DNA of 64,000 nt. Source: Ypsolopha sequella (Eukaryota; Arthropoda; Insecta; Lepidoptera; Ypsolophidae). The notes below the pieces were generated by a model that worked only from the letters and a program-made list of their open reading frames with translations, was not told where the DNA came from and searched no databases. Made by a program: the position numbers and the translations under genes. Where the stretch lies: NCBI GenBank assembly GCA_934047225.1, contig OW203997.1, positions 8,542,417 through 8,606,416 on the forward strand. Direction: 5' to 3'. Every line of letters starts with the position of its first letter. Position 1 is the stretch's first letter. Of the stretch, positions 10,452-19,795 are shown piece by piece.

Positions 10452-13400
10452 TCATTTAACAAATAATTTTGTATTATTTTTATGAGTTACATAGTCTTTA
10501 CCATTCCTTAAAATTTTAACATTCGGTTCCAGATCTTGTATAACTTTAAATGGACCTAAATAAATCTTATCTAACTTATCACCAACTTGGTTTCTAATTA
10601 CAACTAAATCTCCACTCTTATACTTTACAGGATTGGCATTTTTATCAAAATGTAATTTCCTTAGTTCCTTGCTCATTAATAAATTATTTCTAGCTTCAAG
10701 TTGTGCTCTTTGAAGCCTGTATTTGAGTTCCAAAGGATAAGAGTCGGGATTATACAATGGTTCTACGACTGGGTTCTGTAAATTGCTTGGTAAGTTACAG
10801 ACTTTTCCAAACACTAACTCAAATGGAGTGTATTTTGTCTCAGTATGAACCGCGGTGTTATAGGAAAAACACCAAAATGGAAGCCAACTGCTCCAGTCAG
10901 TATTGTTGCTATCGCACTGTATCCTAAGATAAGCTCCTAGATGCTTGTGAGTGTTCTCTAAGGCTCCTAGGGTTTCATGGTGGTACGCGGTTGAGTGTAG
11001 TTTAGTAATATTTAGTAAGCTACAAATTTCTGAAAAAACTGACGACATAAACTCTGTCCCCATGTCAGTTACTATTTCTTTCGGGATACCGTATCTTAAA
11101 ATAAAATTATTTACAAATAACCTAGCTACCGAAACCGTATCTTTCTTTTCTAGTGGATATGCTTCGACATACTTCGTCAAATCACACTGTAAAGTTAAAA
11201 TATATTTATGATTTAAATTATCTATACTTAAAGGACCCATTAAATCTAAACTAACTCTTTCGAAAGCTGTGGATGCCGTAGATGTAATCACCATCGGCTC
11301 CTTTGTATGCCTATTGGAATGCTTTTGAATCTGGCAATTGTTGCACTTTTTAACAAATTCGCTTATATCGTTAGTCATTCCTGGCCAAAAGTAATATTTT
11401 TTTATATTATTCAACATCCTATTTACCCCCGCGTGGCCACTTGTGGGTAACAGATGGAAGTCATTCATGATCACAATTTTGGTGTCTCTATCAGTTACTC
11501 TCATGACGTCTTTGAGAATTAGTAACTTAAGAATACCATTTAATTCAAATTTATTTATTTCCTTTATGAGAATATTTATTAATTCTTCATATCGTTTGCA
11601 TTTAATAATTACGAGCTCATCTAATTTTAATTTGTTGCAAAAATCATGTAATTCTCTCGCTAGCACACTTACGGTAGAAAACGATCGAGACATTACGAAT
11701 ATGGCTGATTTTTCAGGCACAAAAATGCAATTACCTTTATCACTAGTGATTTGCTTCAGTTTCTGTATTTGTCTTTGAGTACTCATGTTACCAATAATTA
11801 ATTCTATGCTCTCTGCTGGACGCTTGAGGATTTCCAATACTTTTGGTTGATCAGACCTTGGAGTAGCGGGAATCTCGGGAGTCATGGCAGTGCTGTCACT
11901 ACGCAACTTACGAGCTTTTGCTCTGGTTATGACTGATACTACATGTTCGTGCATGTTCTTTAAATCGGTGGAAGTTAACGTAATACGGCTCAATGCATCT
12001 GCAGCTGCGTTTTGCCGTCCCGGAACATAACTTATTTCAAAATCATACTCCTCTAGATAGAGTCTGAATTTAGTAAGTCGGCTTGAAGGATCAGTCATGT
12101 TAAATAAGTAAATCAACGGCTTATGATCCGTTTTAATATTGAATTTTTTGCCATATAAATAAGGCCTAAAATGTCTTACAGACCAAACAATAGCAAGTAA
12201 TTCAAGCTCAATTACTGGATAACGTGTTTCGGCGGGCTTAAGACTACGGCTCGCATACGCTACTACCTTGCCATTGCTATTTGAAAGTACTGCGCCTAAC
12301 CCAAGTTTTGAGGCATCCGTCTGTAGAGTAAAATTTCTATCAGAAAAATCTGGATAATCTAGTACTTTCGGGCTAATGAGTGTCTGTTTAAGCTTTTGGA
12401 AAGCGCACTCACATTGATCCGTCCATGCAAACGCTACATCTTTCTTGCATAATGCATTCAGAGAATGGGCTATCTCTGCGAACTTTGGTATAAAACGCCT
12501 ATAATAATTTGCAAATGCTACAAATCTTTTGACATCGTCAGTGTTCTGTGGAGTAGGGTAGTTTTGTAAGGATTCTACTTTAGTTGGGTCGGGGAAAATC
12601 CCTTCTGAAGTTATCTTATGACCTAAATAAACGATTTCCTTACGCAAAAACTCACATTTTAGAGGATTTAATTTCAAGTTAACTTCACGTAAGCGCTCTA
12701 AAATAGTCATTAGGTTTTTATTGTGCGTTTCTAGGCAATTTCCGACTATTATACAATCGTCTAGGTAAATAAAACAAGCTTTATAGTTCAAACCAGACAT
12801 CGCAATCGTCATCAGACGAGAAAATGCACTCGGAGATGTCTTTAAACCCATCGGACATCGCTTCATTTGGTATTGTTTATCCGTCGTAAATGCTGTATAC
12901 TTCCTAGATTGCTCTTCAAGAGATAATTGATAGTAACTTTGACTGAGATCTAGCTTTGAGAAGTAGATACTATTCGATAATGAGTCTAAAATATCTGTAA
13001 TATTGGGTAAAGGGAATTTATCGTCTTGTATTCTGTTGTTGAGTTGACGATAATCAACGACAAGTCTCCATTTTTTATCTCCTGACTTATCAGTCTTTTT
13101 AGGAACTAAAAGTACAGGGCTAGACCATTCAGAAGTGGTCTCCTCAATAATGTCATTCCTAAGCATTTCATCAATCTGCCTTTGAACGTCTCCTTTCATT
13201 GCATTTGGCAATCTATAAGGCTTCACGTACACTGAGGACGTATTATCTTTCAATTTAATAGAATGTTTAATTAAATTAGTTGTGGAGAGCGTATCTCCTG
13301 GTAAATGAAAAACGTCGGCGTATTTGGCACACACGTTTTCAATGCTCTTTTGCTCTTCTTTATTTAAATAAGAATGCAAATCAAGTAAATTAAGCAAAGT

Positions 13401-14099
13401 TCGAACTCTATTGGAACTAATACTATCTTTGTCAAACTTGCAAACATCAAAATGATTCAGACTAATGACTTCTAAATCCGAAATATCTACCTTAATTGAA
13501 CTATCCGTGGTATTTAAAATTCTAACTGGAATAAGTCCATTCTGTGGTTTCGAAATGACACCCGCTGTATACACTCCCTTATGTATTTCCCTAGCTAAAA
13601 TTACGCAATCACTACATAGTGTCGTCGGGATGTGTTTGATCATTTCGCATCGTGGCGGAATTGTAAACAAGTTTCCACTTACTTGTACAACAATAGACTG
13701 GTCTTGGTTTTCTAAACTCAAAGTACCATCTTTATAATTTAACATCGCGGAATATCGCGTGAAAAAATTTTGCCCGAGTATCCCCTCTGCGGTGCAAGAT
13801 AAGTTCTTGAAAACGTAGAACTTTTGTTTAAAAACCACATTCTTAATAATAATATCTAAATTAATATAGCCAATAGACTCTAAATTACCACTTATTCCTT
13901 TAATTACTAACTTATCCTGTTGTATTAAATTCAATAAATCCCCATTTTTTAATAACCATTCATATTTCAAAATACATAGACTGGCTCCAGTGTCAATTAA
14001 TAAATTTAACTCATCACCATCCCTTAACTGGCAAGTAATAACACAAAAGTTGTTAAAACTAAAAATAAAATGATTGCTCGGTTTAGGTACGAAAAAACT
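10452..14099 (-). CDS. pol: Retrotransposon Pol polyprotein (PR-RT-RH-IN)
   Basis: An open frame of about 1,215 codons, from just after an in-frame stop at 14100-14102 to the stop at 10452. It has no useful ATG near its start, so it is probably made as a Gag-Pol fusion. Domains in order: aspartic protease with LLIDTGAS at about 13983-14000; reverse transcriptase with KLDLSQSYYQL and the catalytic FIYLDDCIIVG; RNase H (FTLQTDASKLGLGAVLSN, then TDHKPLIYLF); integrase with an HHCC zinc-binding region (GHAGVNRML…CNNCQIQK) and a DDE core (SLDLMGPL, VTDMGTEF, ALENTHKHLG); and a C-terminal GPF-type domain (LGPFKVIQDL). No frame break is seen, so the element may be active. There is no envelope gene after it. 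Confidence 0.95.
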   Translation of the reverse strand, partial: SFFVPKPSNHFIFSFNNFCVITCQLRDGDELNLLIDTGASLCILKYEWLLKNGDLLNLIQQDKLVIKGISGNLESIGYINLDIIIKNVVFKQKFYVFKNLSCTAEGILGQNFFTRYSAMLNYKDGTLSLENQDQSIVVQVSGNLFTIPPRCEMIKHIPTTLCSDCVILAREIHKGVYTAGVISKPQNGLIPVRILNTTDSSIKVDISDLEVISLNHFDVCKFDKDSISSNRVRTLLNLLDLHSYLNKEEQKSIENVCAKYADVFHLPGDTLSTTNLIKHSIKLKDNTSSVYVKPYRLPNAMKGDVQRQIDEMLRNDIIEETTSEWSSPVLLVPKKTDKSGDKKWRLVVDYRQLNNRIQDDKFPLPNITDILDSLSNSIYFSKLDLSQSYYQLSLEEQSRKYTAFTTDKQYQMKRCPMGLKTSPSAFSRLMTIAMSGLNYKACFIYLDDCIIVGNCLETHNKNLMTILERLREVNLKLNPLKCEFLRKEIVYLGHKITSEGIFPDPTKVESLQNYPTPQNTDDVKRFVAFANYYRRFIPKFAEIAHSLNALCKKDVAFAWTDQCECAFQKLKQTLISPKVLDYPDFSDRNFTLQTDASKLGLGAVLSNSNGKVVAYASRSLKPAETRYPVIELELLAIVWSVRHFRPYLYGKKFNIKTDHKPLIYLFNMTDPSSRLTKFRLYLEEYDFEISYVPGRQNAAADALSRITLTSTDLKNMHEHVVSVITRAKARKLRSDSTAMTPEIPATPRSDQPKVLEILKRPAESIELIIGNMSTQRQIQKLKQITSDKGNCIFVPEKSAIFVMSRSFSTVSVLARELHDFCNKLKLDELVIIKCKRYEELINILIKEINKFELNGILKLLILKDVMRVTDRDTKIVIMNDFHLLPTSGHAGVNRMLNNIKKYYFWPGMTNDISEFVKKCNNCQIQKHSNRHTKEPMVITSTASTAFERVSLDLMGPLSIDNLNHKYILTLQCDLTKYVEAYPLEKKDTVSVARLFVNNFILRYGIPKEIVTDMGTEFMSSVFSEICSLLNITKLHSTAYHHETLGALENTHKHLGAYLRIQCDSNNTDWSSWLPFWCFSYNTAVHTETKYTPFELVFGKVCNLPSNLQNPVVEPLYNPDSYPLELKYRLQRAQLEARNNLLMSKELRKLHFDKNANPVKYKSGDLVVIRNQVGDKLDKIYLGPFKVIQDLEPNVKILRNGKDYVTHKNNTKLFVK
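14083..14099 (-). promoter_or_regulatory. Putative +1 gag-pol frameshift window
   Basis: Gag stops at 14083-14085, while Pol is open only from 14099. Within this 17-nt overlap the Gag frame reads GAG TTT TTT CGT and the Pol frame reads AGT TTT TTC GTA, a +1 shift. The run of six T is the obvious slip site. A sequencing length error in the run would mimic this. Confidence 0.6.
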
Positions 14100-15294
14100 C
14101 TATACGTTCATTATTATTTTTAAGCCTTTCCTGGCCGTCGTACTCTAACGCGTTATGCTGAATGCGCTGGAAACGTGAGTGGCCGCCGGCGCGTGTTTGC
14201 TGACGCTGACCATTTTTGTGTCTACCTCGATAACCTGCACTTATAAAGGAAGTTTGTTGACCTCGATTATTGTTGTGATTGGAGCTATTATTATGAACAA
14301 AATTTTTATTCGAATAATTTCCTCGGCCACGGAAACCGCGATTATGATAGCGTTTATGCTGGTACAATTTATTGGACCCAAAATGCATAGTTTGGTTCTG
14401 AGGCTGGGTAGACATAGATTGTTCATCTACTGCTGCCCTAATAGCTTCGGGTAGCGAATCAAACTGTCGCGACGCGATAACAGTACTAAGCCGCTGGTCG
14501 GACAAACCATCCGCAAACCGCTTGATAGCAGTTTTTTCATTAAGAGGGCGCAAGACCTCAAACTTAGACGGTTCATCGTCTGCTTGAGCAATCGTCAGAT
14601 TGACAAATAACTCTTCCAGCTCTGTACCGAACTTCTCAATAGACCTATGACCCTGTGTAATTTGAAATAACTGCGTTTGTAAAGCAACAGTCGATTTTTT
14701 CGGAAGTAAAAACTTGCGAATATCATTAACTAAATATTGGACACTGCTGTAAGTACTTTTCAGTCGCAACTTTGCACTAGCTGAAAGTCGCGTTTTTAAC
14801 ACAAACTCAATAAGCTGATTTTTACTAGATTCACTAATAAGAGAGCTATACAACAATATGCCATCGACGAGCTGGTTCGTCACTTGTTCCTGGCCATTCA
14901 TAACAGGCAACAGGGAAATAGCCGTTTTAATATCAAAACAGTCAGCCATTTTTGATAACTTTTGCGATAACTTAGGCTCAATTTCTACAAAATTACCTTC
15001 CCCAGTTTGGCAACTATTATCTATTTTTGATAGTAAACTAACAATCTTATTATAAGCAATAGTTATTTCATTTATCAATTTCTGAAATAAATCTGTGGAT
15101 TCAGTGCTTAGCTGCTTCTCTATAATTTCTTGGTTCAACTGAGTCAAAATACCATTGAGCTTTTTGTATTCATTTTCAGCTTCCTGTAACTTCTTATAAG
15201 CTATATCTTTCTTACGACGTTCTGGACCGATTTTTACCAAGTATTCCTTAATTAAATTTATTTTAATATGTAATTCCTTTAACTGATCGGACAT
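14083..15294 (-). CDS. gag: Retrotransposon Gag protein
   Basis: 403 residues from ATG 15294 (MSDQLKELHIKIN). The frame is open six more codons upstream, but without an ATG. The N-terminal half is helical and coiled-coil-like (KLQEAENEYKKLNGILTQLN). The middle part has the look of a gypsy capsid (SVQYLVNDIRKFLLPKK, RSIEKFGTELEELFV). The C-terminus is basic and Arg/Gly/Asn-rich (RGFRGRGNYSNKN) with no CCHC zinc knuckle, so RNA binding is probably through this RGG-like tail. It ends 17 nt inside the Pol frame, which lies in the +1 register. Confidence 0.85.
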   Translation of the reverse strand: MSDQLKELHIKINLIKEYLVKIGPERRKKDIAYKKLQEAENEYKKLNGILTQLNQEIIEKQLSTESTDLFQKLINEITIAYNKIVSLLSKIDNSCQTGEGNFVEIEPKLSQKLSKMADCFDIKTAISLLPVMNGQEQVTNQLVDGILLYSSLISESSKNQLIEFVLKTRLSASAKLRLKSTYSSVQYLVNDIRKFLLPKKSTVALQTQLFQITQGHRSIEKFGTELEELFVNLTIAQADDEPSKFEVLRPLNEKTAIKRFADGLSDQRLSTVIASRQFDSLPEAIRAAVDEQSMSTQPQNQTMHFGSNKLYQHKRYHNRGFRGRGNYSNKNFVHNNSSNHNNNRGQQTSFISAGYRGRHKNGQRQQTRAGGHSRFQRIQHNALEYDGQERLKNNNERIEFFRT

Positions 15295-15825
15295 ATTACA
15301 ATGAATCGACAATTAAAATTACGGCATGATAAGCAAAACTACTAAATTAAATCATTTAAGTTGAATGCAAAAACTTTTGTTCAAAAACTTACAGAATTGT
15401 GCGCAGTTAGGTATGTTACCGCTTAGCATTATGTAGGTCACGCTGACGTCGGTTAAAACGTGCTGTGGTGGTCATCGGTCATCGGACTCGAACAGGCTTC
15501 CAGCTGCTCCTTATTTGACCCGTACTATGTATCTGCCGGCGCCCTGCATGTCCTTCAATCTCCTATTAGGCTTGAGCATATCTCCCGGCACCCGGCACCA
15601 ACCTTTTCTTATGCACGATTCTTCTATAATATTGTCTGCTACAGCTAAGAGCCAAGTTTCTTGCTTGATTTTTTCTTCTTACAATTGATGCTGTTTTTCT
15701 GGTCTCCTGATCTTCTGGTATTGTAGTATTTTCGTTCCTTGGTGTTGATAAATCATCTTCTTTTTGCCTTCGCTTCTTCAATTATTAATCAGAAAATCTT
15801 CACAGGTAACTGGTATGGGTCGCCA
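15295..15825 (-). other. 5' leader with tRNA primer binding site
   Basis: This is the untranslated leader between the 5' LTR and gag. At 15811-15825 the minus strand reads TGGCGACCCATACCA directly after the LTR. This is the position and TGG start expected for a tRNA primer binding site. The first eight bases match the arginine-tRNA-type sites of 412/mdg1 elements as I remember them. Confidence 0.75.
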
Positions 15826-16069
15826 TCAAATAACAGGATTCGTCAAGGGTCTGTAGTGTAGAAGTCTGGAGTGGTGATTGAAACACAGACGTTAAGTTGA
15901 CATGTTTAATGGTCAACTGCCAAAATAGAGTGCACCCGAAAACTTTACAATATTCTTTAATATAACTACTTATTGCTAAATAAGCAGTATGCGTCGCAAT
16001 GTTGCAGTCAGTAGCGGCATGTCGCAGTAATGCTATAAAACAATGTGTATACGTAATTACTATACTTCA
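15826..16069 (-). repeat. 5' LTR (244 bp)
   Basis: The LTR begins TGAAGTATAG at 16069 on the minus strand and ends at the primer binding site. It should hold the RNA polymerase II promoter of the element, and 'gctataaaac' near 16031-16040 (plus strand) is AT-rich promoter-like sequence. It is identical by eye to the other LTR. Confidence 0.93.
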
Positions 16070-16073
16070 GCTG

Positions 16074-19000
16074 GAACCGTTGCTAAGTACGAATTGTATG
16101 CTTCAACGATCGATCGATACTGTTTGGTATTTTGTAAATAAATAATCCTTTGGTTAGAGCAAGCCGTAGGGTGTGACAGGTGCAATGATTTCGTCATTTG
16201 CAGGCGCACGTTTCTTGGAAGCGTGTCTTTGCTGGTTCTGCCGTGTTGGTGTTTCGTTTGAAGGCATTCTTCTTGGTTTTCGAAACCAGTTTTATTCGTT
16301 TTGAATCTTGTTGACTATTTTCGATTCTATAGTAGTTCTGCTAAGGTTGAATTGTGCTTTTTTGCTTATATTTGCTTACCTAAATCTTACTCATATTTTA
16401 CTTTGTGCTGGGTATTCTTGTCCAGTTGACATACTTATCTCCGTAGTCCGCAACTCTGCGTTGATCTTAGTTAAGAGCGGAATGAGTCTCTTTAAAAACA
16501 CATACACTAAGTGAAAAAACCTTAACACATAGAACATCATAAAACCTGGTCACAAGTCTTGCAATAATGTCATGTCAACATCAATCAATACAGCCTTGCC
16601 TAGCAGTGCAATTGCATTATTCATGTAGCCCCAGAATAAAAGGCCCATAAATATCGTGTACATAAACAAGTATAAGTTACGAATCTGATGATTTACTATT
16701 GTCTTGCTCCACTGAGTGTTACATCGACCCTGGGCTGATGGATGAGCACGCACAGCCCGCTGATGCCGTATTTGGTGCGATATAGCTGTACTCCACTAAT
16801 GTGTGCGTGAGTGAGGTGTTATAGGAAGGACTTGTATACTTACTTAGTGTGAAAATATCGGAAGAAGATTCGAATAAATGCTATTTCAGTGTAGCGATCA
16901 TAAATCAATAAACAAGAATTTCCTTTCTATTTTGGTCAAACAATAAGGAGAGTGGCATGTTTTGATTAGCTTTTATGTGAGTACCATTTATACTGGAAGC
17001 CGTTAAACATGAAATATATTTCAATTTTACTTAAATTGGATATTCTAGCGTTACAAAACACTTTGATATTATTGATTACCTCGACTTCTGATTGCCTTAT
17101 TTGTATTTCTATCACTACCGGTGAACGGGCGGATGCATTCGACTTAGAAACGTGAATGGAATGATATAAAACTTTCATTAATCTTTTTTATGCATTTTTA
17201 AAATAAAACAGACAAGCAATATCCGTGACTCACAGACCTTCCAGATTTCCACCCAAAAACGTTGAAGGCAACATGCAAAGTTAACATAAATGAAACTATG
17301 ATTCACTCGCCTAAACTCTGTAACATAATCTTGAGCAATATTAGATAGAAAGGGACCAGTTTCCAAACCGGAATGTGGATATGGAATGCATGAAGATGCT
17401 CCCAGTTGAGTTTCTTGACCCATATTTTATGATTCTACGTTTTTATTACAATGAGCTCTACATATTCCACGGTATGATTTCCGTTTTATAACTAACTATT
17501 ATTATCTTCAATCTAAGTTCTTGTAAGTTTTTTTCAAGGTATCATGTCCTATTATGTCTGGAATACGTGGCAAATCAACGAATTCGAGTCTGTATACATT
17601 TTCGTATCGATTTATTTTCGGTTTGCTTGCGAAATGTGTGCTGGAATATGTACCCATCTTCCCTTTTACTGATGATGATCCCATTTCTAAATCTATACAT
17701 GCTCCACTTTATGGAGACATGAAACAGGACTCGTTGATGTAATACCGTCTTTTATGCTTTTTAGTTTTAGAGCCACAATTTTTTGTTGATTTACGACCAG
17801 ATTTTCTGATAACATCTACTCGTAGATGATGAAACGTATCGAAAATAAGACTTCAGTTGCATTATTGACCCACATTCTCACTAAAAGCTGGCAAATAATT
17901 AACATTATCAGTGGTGATGTTAATTACTAAAGTAATCGTACATATAAATTCGTAAATACCACTCGTTTTCCCGTACAATACATGTTTGTTCCAATACAAA
18001 ATTGTACGTACCTACTGTATGTGATTATGAAAGAACAAAGACAAAGCAATAAACGCAATGCATCTGCCACGCAATTTGTCTGGGTTATTTATAAATAATC
18101 GCGTCCAATTCAAGATGGACTGCAATTGTTCATCTAATCATCTTATCTTTGATACCATCTTCCAAGTACGGAGGGGGAAGGAGAGGTCAAAATAGAATGG
18201 GCAAGTTTAAACGCCTTGCAGCACCCCAACAACCAATCAAACGTGTGGATATTGGTCTTTTGCATTGCTCGTTTCCGTCCTGTTGTCTATGAACATTCTT
18301 ACCTTACAAGCTGTTCCCAAGCATTGTATAGGTAAACATCCATCCTGCTAAATTGTTGTAGTATTCTTGGCAATGAGAATTTAGTCGCTCCACACCGCAC
18401 CGTATTATCGCAGTCTTGTCCACTCCATTACCATTTGTTACGAGGACATTCCACTTATGGTTACATTTTGCCTGCTCATTCGACTACTGTGAATCGTAAC
18501 AAGAAATATCATCTTTATAAACTCGTTAAATTGTTTTGCTCAGCGCGCTCTAACAATTTACCCAAATGCAAGATAGACTAATAATTTCTATTCTGCCTAG
18601 ATTTTTTGTCGAAACGCTTGTAAAACATTGCTAAAGTTACAGCTACATGAAATATGAAAATGACATCACAATATGAGAAGAGCCAAAAGTACTGATCCAT
18701 AAATGAACCTTGAAAGTTTCGCGTTATCCCTGATTGATATTATGTGAGATCTAGAAAATTTAGAACTATCGAATTGGCTAAGCGATTTAGTTTCTGACCA
18801 ATTTTGAGCAGATCAACTTAGTTACAGCTGTTAAATCGGCTGACCTTACTTATTTAACTTATTCTATTGCTCGTAATTATTTTCTAGATTGTGGTGAACG
18901 TAGGTATGTTCATACAAATTTAGCAACGGATTTGTGGTTGCCTGCACCTGCTTTTCAAGGAAAATACTCAAATTAGACGAATTAGGCACAGTTTTTTTTA

Positions 19001-19372
19001 GTTTTGGCGAAACATGGTTATGAAACGGAAACCGTCGATTGAGTAGCGGAGTAATCGGGGGCTATTACAGAAACATTCTTACCAATTTATTTACAAATCT
19101 AAAATAGGTACTCTTCTGAGCTCAGTACTTAACATTAAATGCGTTCGTTGATACAGTCCATAAAACAATCTTGTTATAAACTACCGTTTTGATTCCTTAC
19201 AAAATAGCGCGATATCGCAGTTTTAAGAATCAATCTCCGCAGATGCGGCGCGTGCGCATAAAACAAACATAAATCATTTGCACATGTCGAGCGCACTAGA
19301 ACAGACGCTATATTGTCCAATAAACAAACGAATAAAACCTCATTTGAAGTCGGACTCAATGCCTGCGTCTTC
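16074..19372. other. Intergenic region upstream of REEP
   Basis: No gene is recognised in 3.3 kb. Short frames near 17178-17423 (minus) and 17554-17742 (plus) have no known family or splice context. The last few hundred bases before 19373 become more GC-rich (19200-19310) and probably include the REEP promoter and 5' UTR. Confidence 0.35.
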
Positions 19373-19795
19373 ATGGAGTCGGGTCGCGCGCGCGGCTACC
19401 GTGACGACAACCGACTGCCACCAATGAGTCTCGGCCTCTCCAGTGTCAGACTCATTGTCAACAACCTCGAGGCTGAATACGCTCGTGCCTTTGCCTCAAG
19501 CAGTCAGCTAGTGAAGTACGACTCCAGAATCGAGGACGATTATGACCCGCCGCTCGACCCATCGAGCAGCAACGTCTTCCATCGATTCATCGACAACTTG
19601 GGAGTCGCCCTAAGCAGATGCATTCCTAGTGTGTCGTTCGGAAATTTCGCCTTCTTGGCCGTGTTAGCTGGATACTTCGCGCCAACGATGATATCTTACC
19701 TAGTGCTGTATCCGTTTTGCAGATTGGTATTCGGGACTCTATATCCGGCTTATGCTTCATATAAAGCTGTGCGGACGAAGAACTTGAAAGAATAC
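19373..19795 (+). CDS. ReepA: REEP exon 1
   Basis: ATG 19373 is the first in-frame ATG and opens [17 protein letters not shown]. Family members normally start near [18 protein letters not shown], which here is an internal methionine at 19688. The upstream ~105 residues therefore form an N-terminal extension containing one extra hydrophobic stretch ([15 protein letters not shown]). The exon ends AAAGAATAC|gtgagt in phase 0. Confidence 0.85.

Larger units (their letters stand above)
10085..16069 (-). mobile_element. Full-length Ty3/gypsy LTR retrotransposon
   Basis: A complete element of about 5,985 bp, transcribed on the minus strand. It has two 244-bp LTRs (15826-16069 at the 5' side, 10085-10328 at the 3' side) that appear identical by eye. 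The 4-bp target duplication GCTG lies at 10081-10084 and 16070-16073. A primer binding site directly follows the 5' LTR, then gag, pol in protease-RT-RNase H-integrase order, and a polypurine tract; there is no env. The domain order is that of Metaviridae (Ty3/gypsy). A PBS starting TGGCGACCC, a 4-bp duplication and a Gag without CCHC knuckles resemble the mdg1/412 group, which is an inference. Intact frames and matching LTRs point to recent insertion. Confidence 0.95.
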
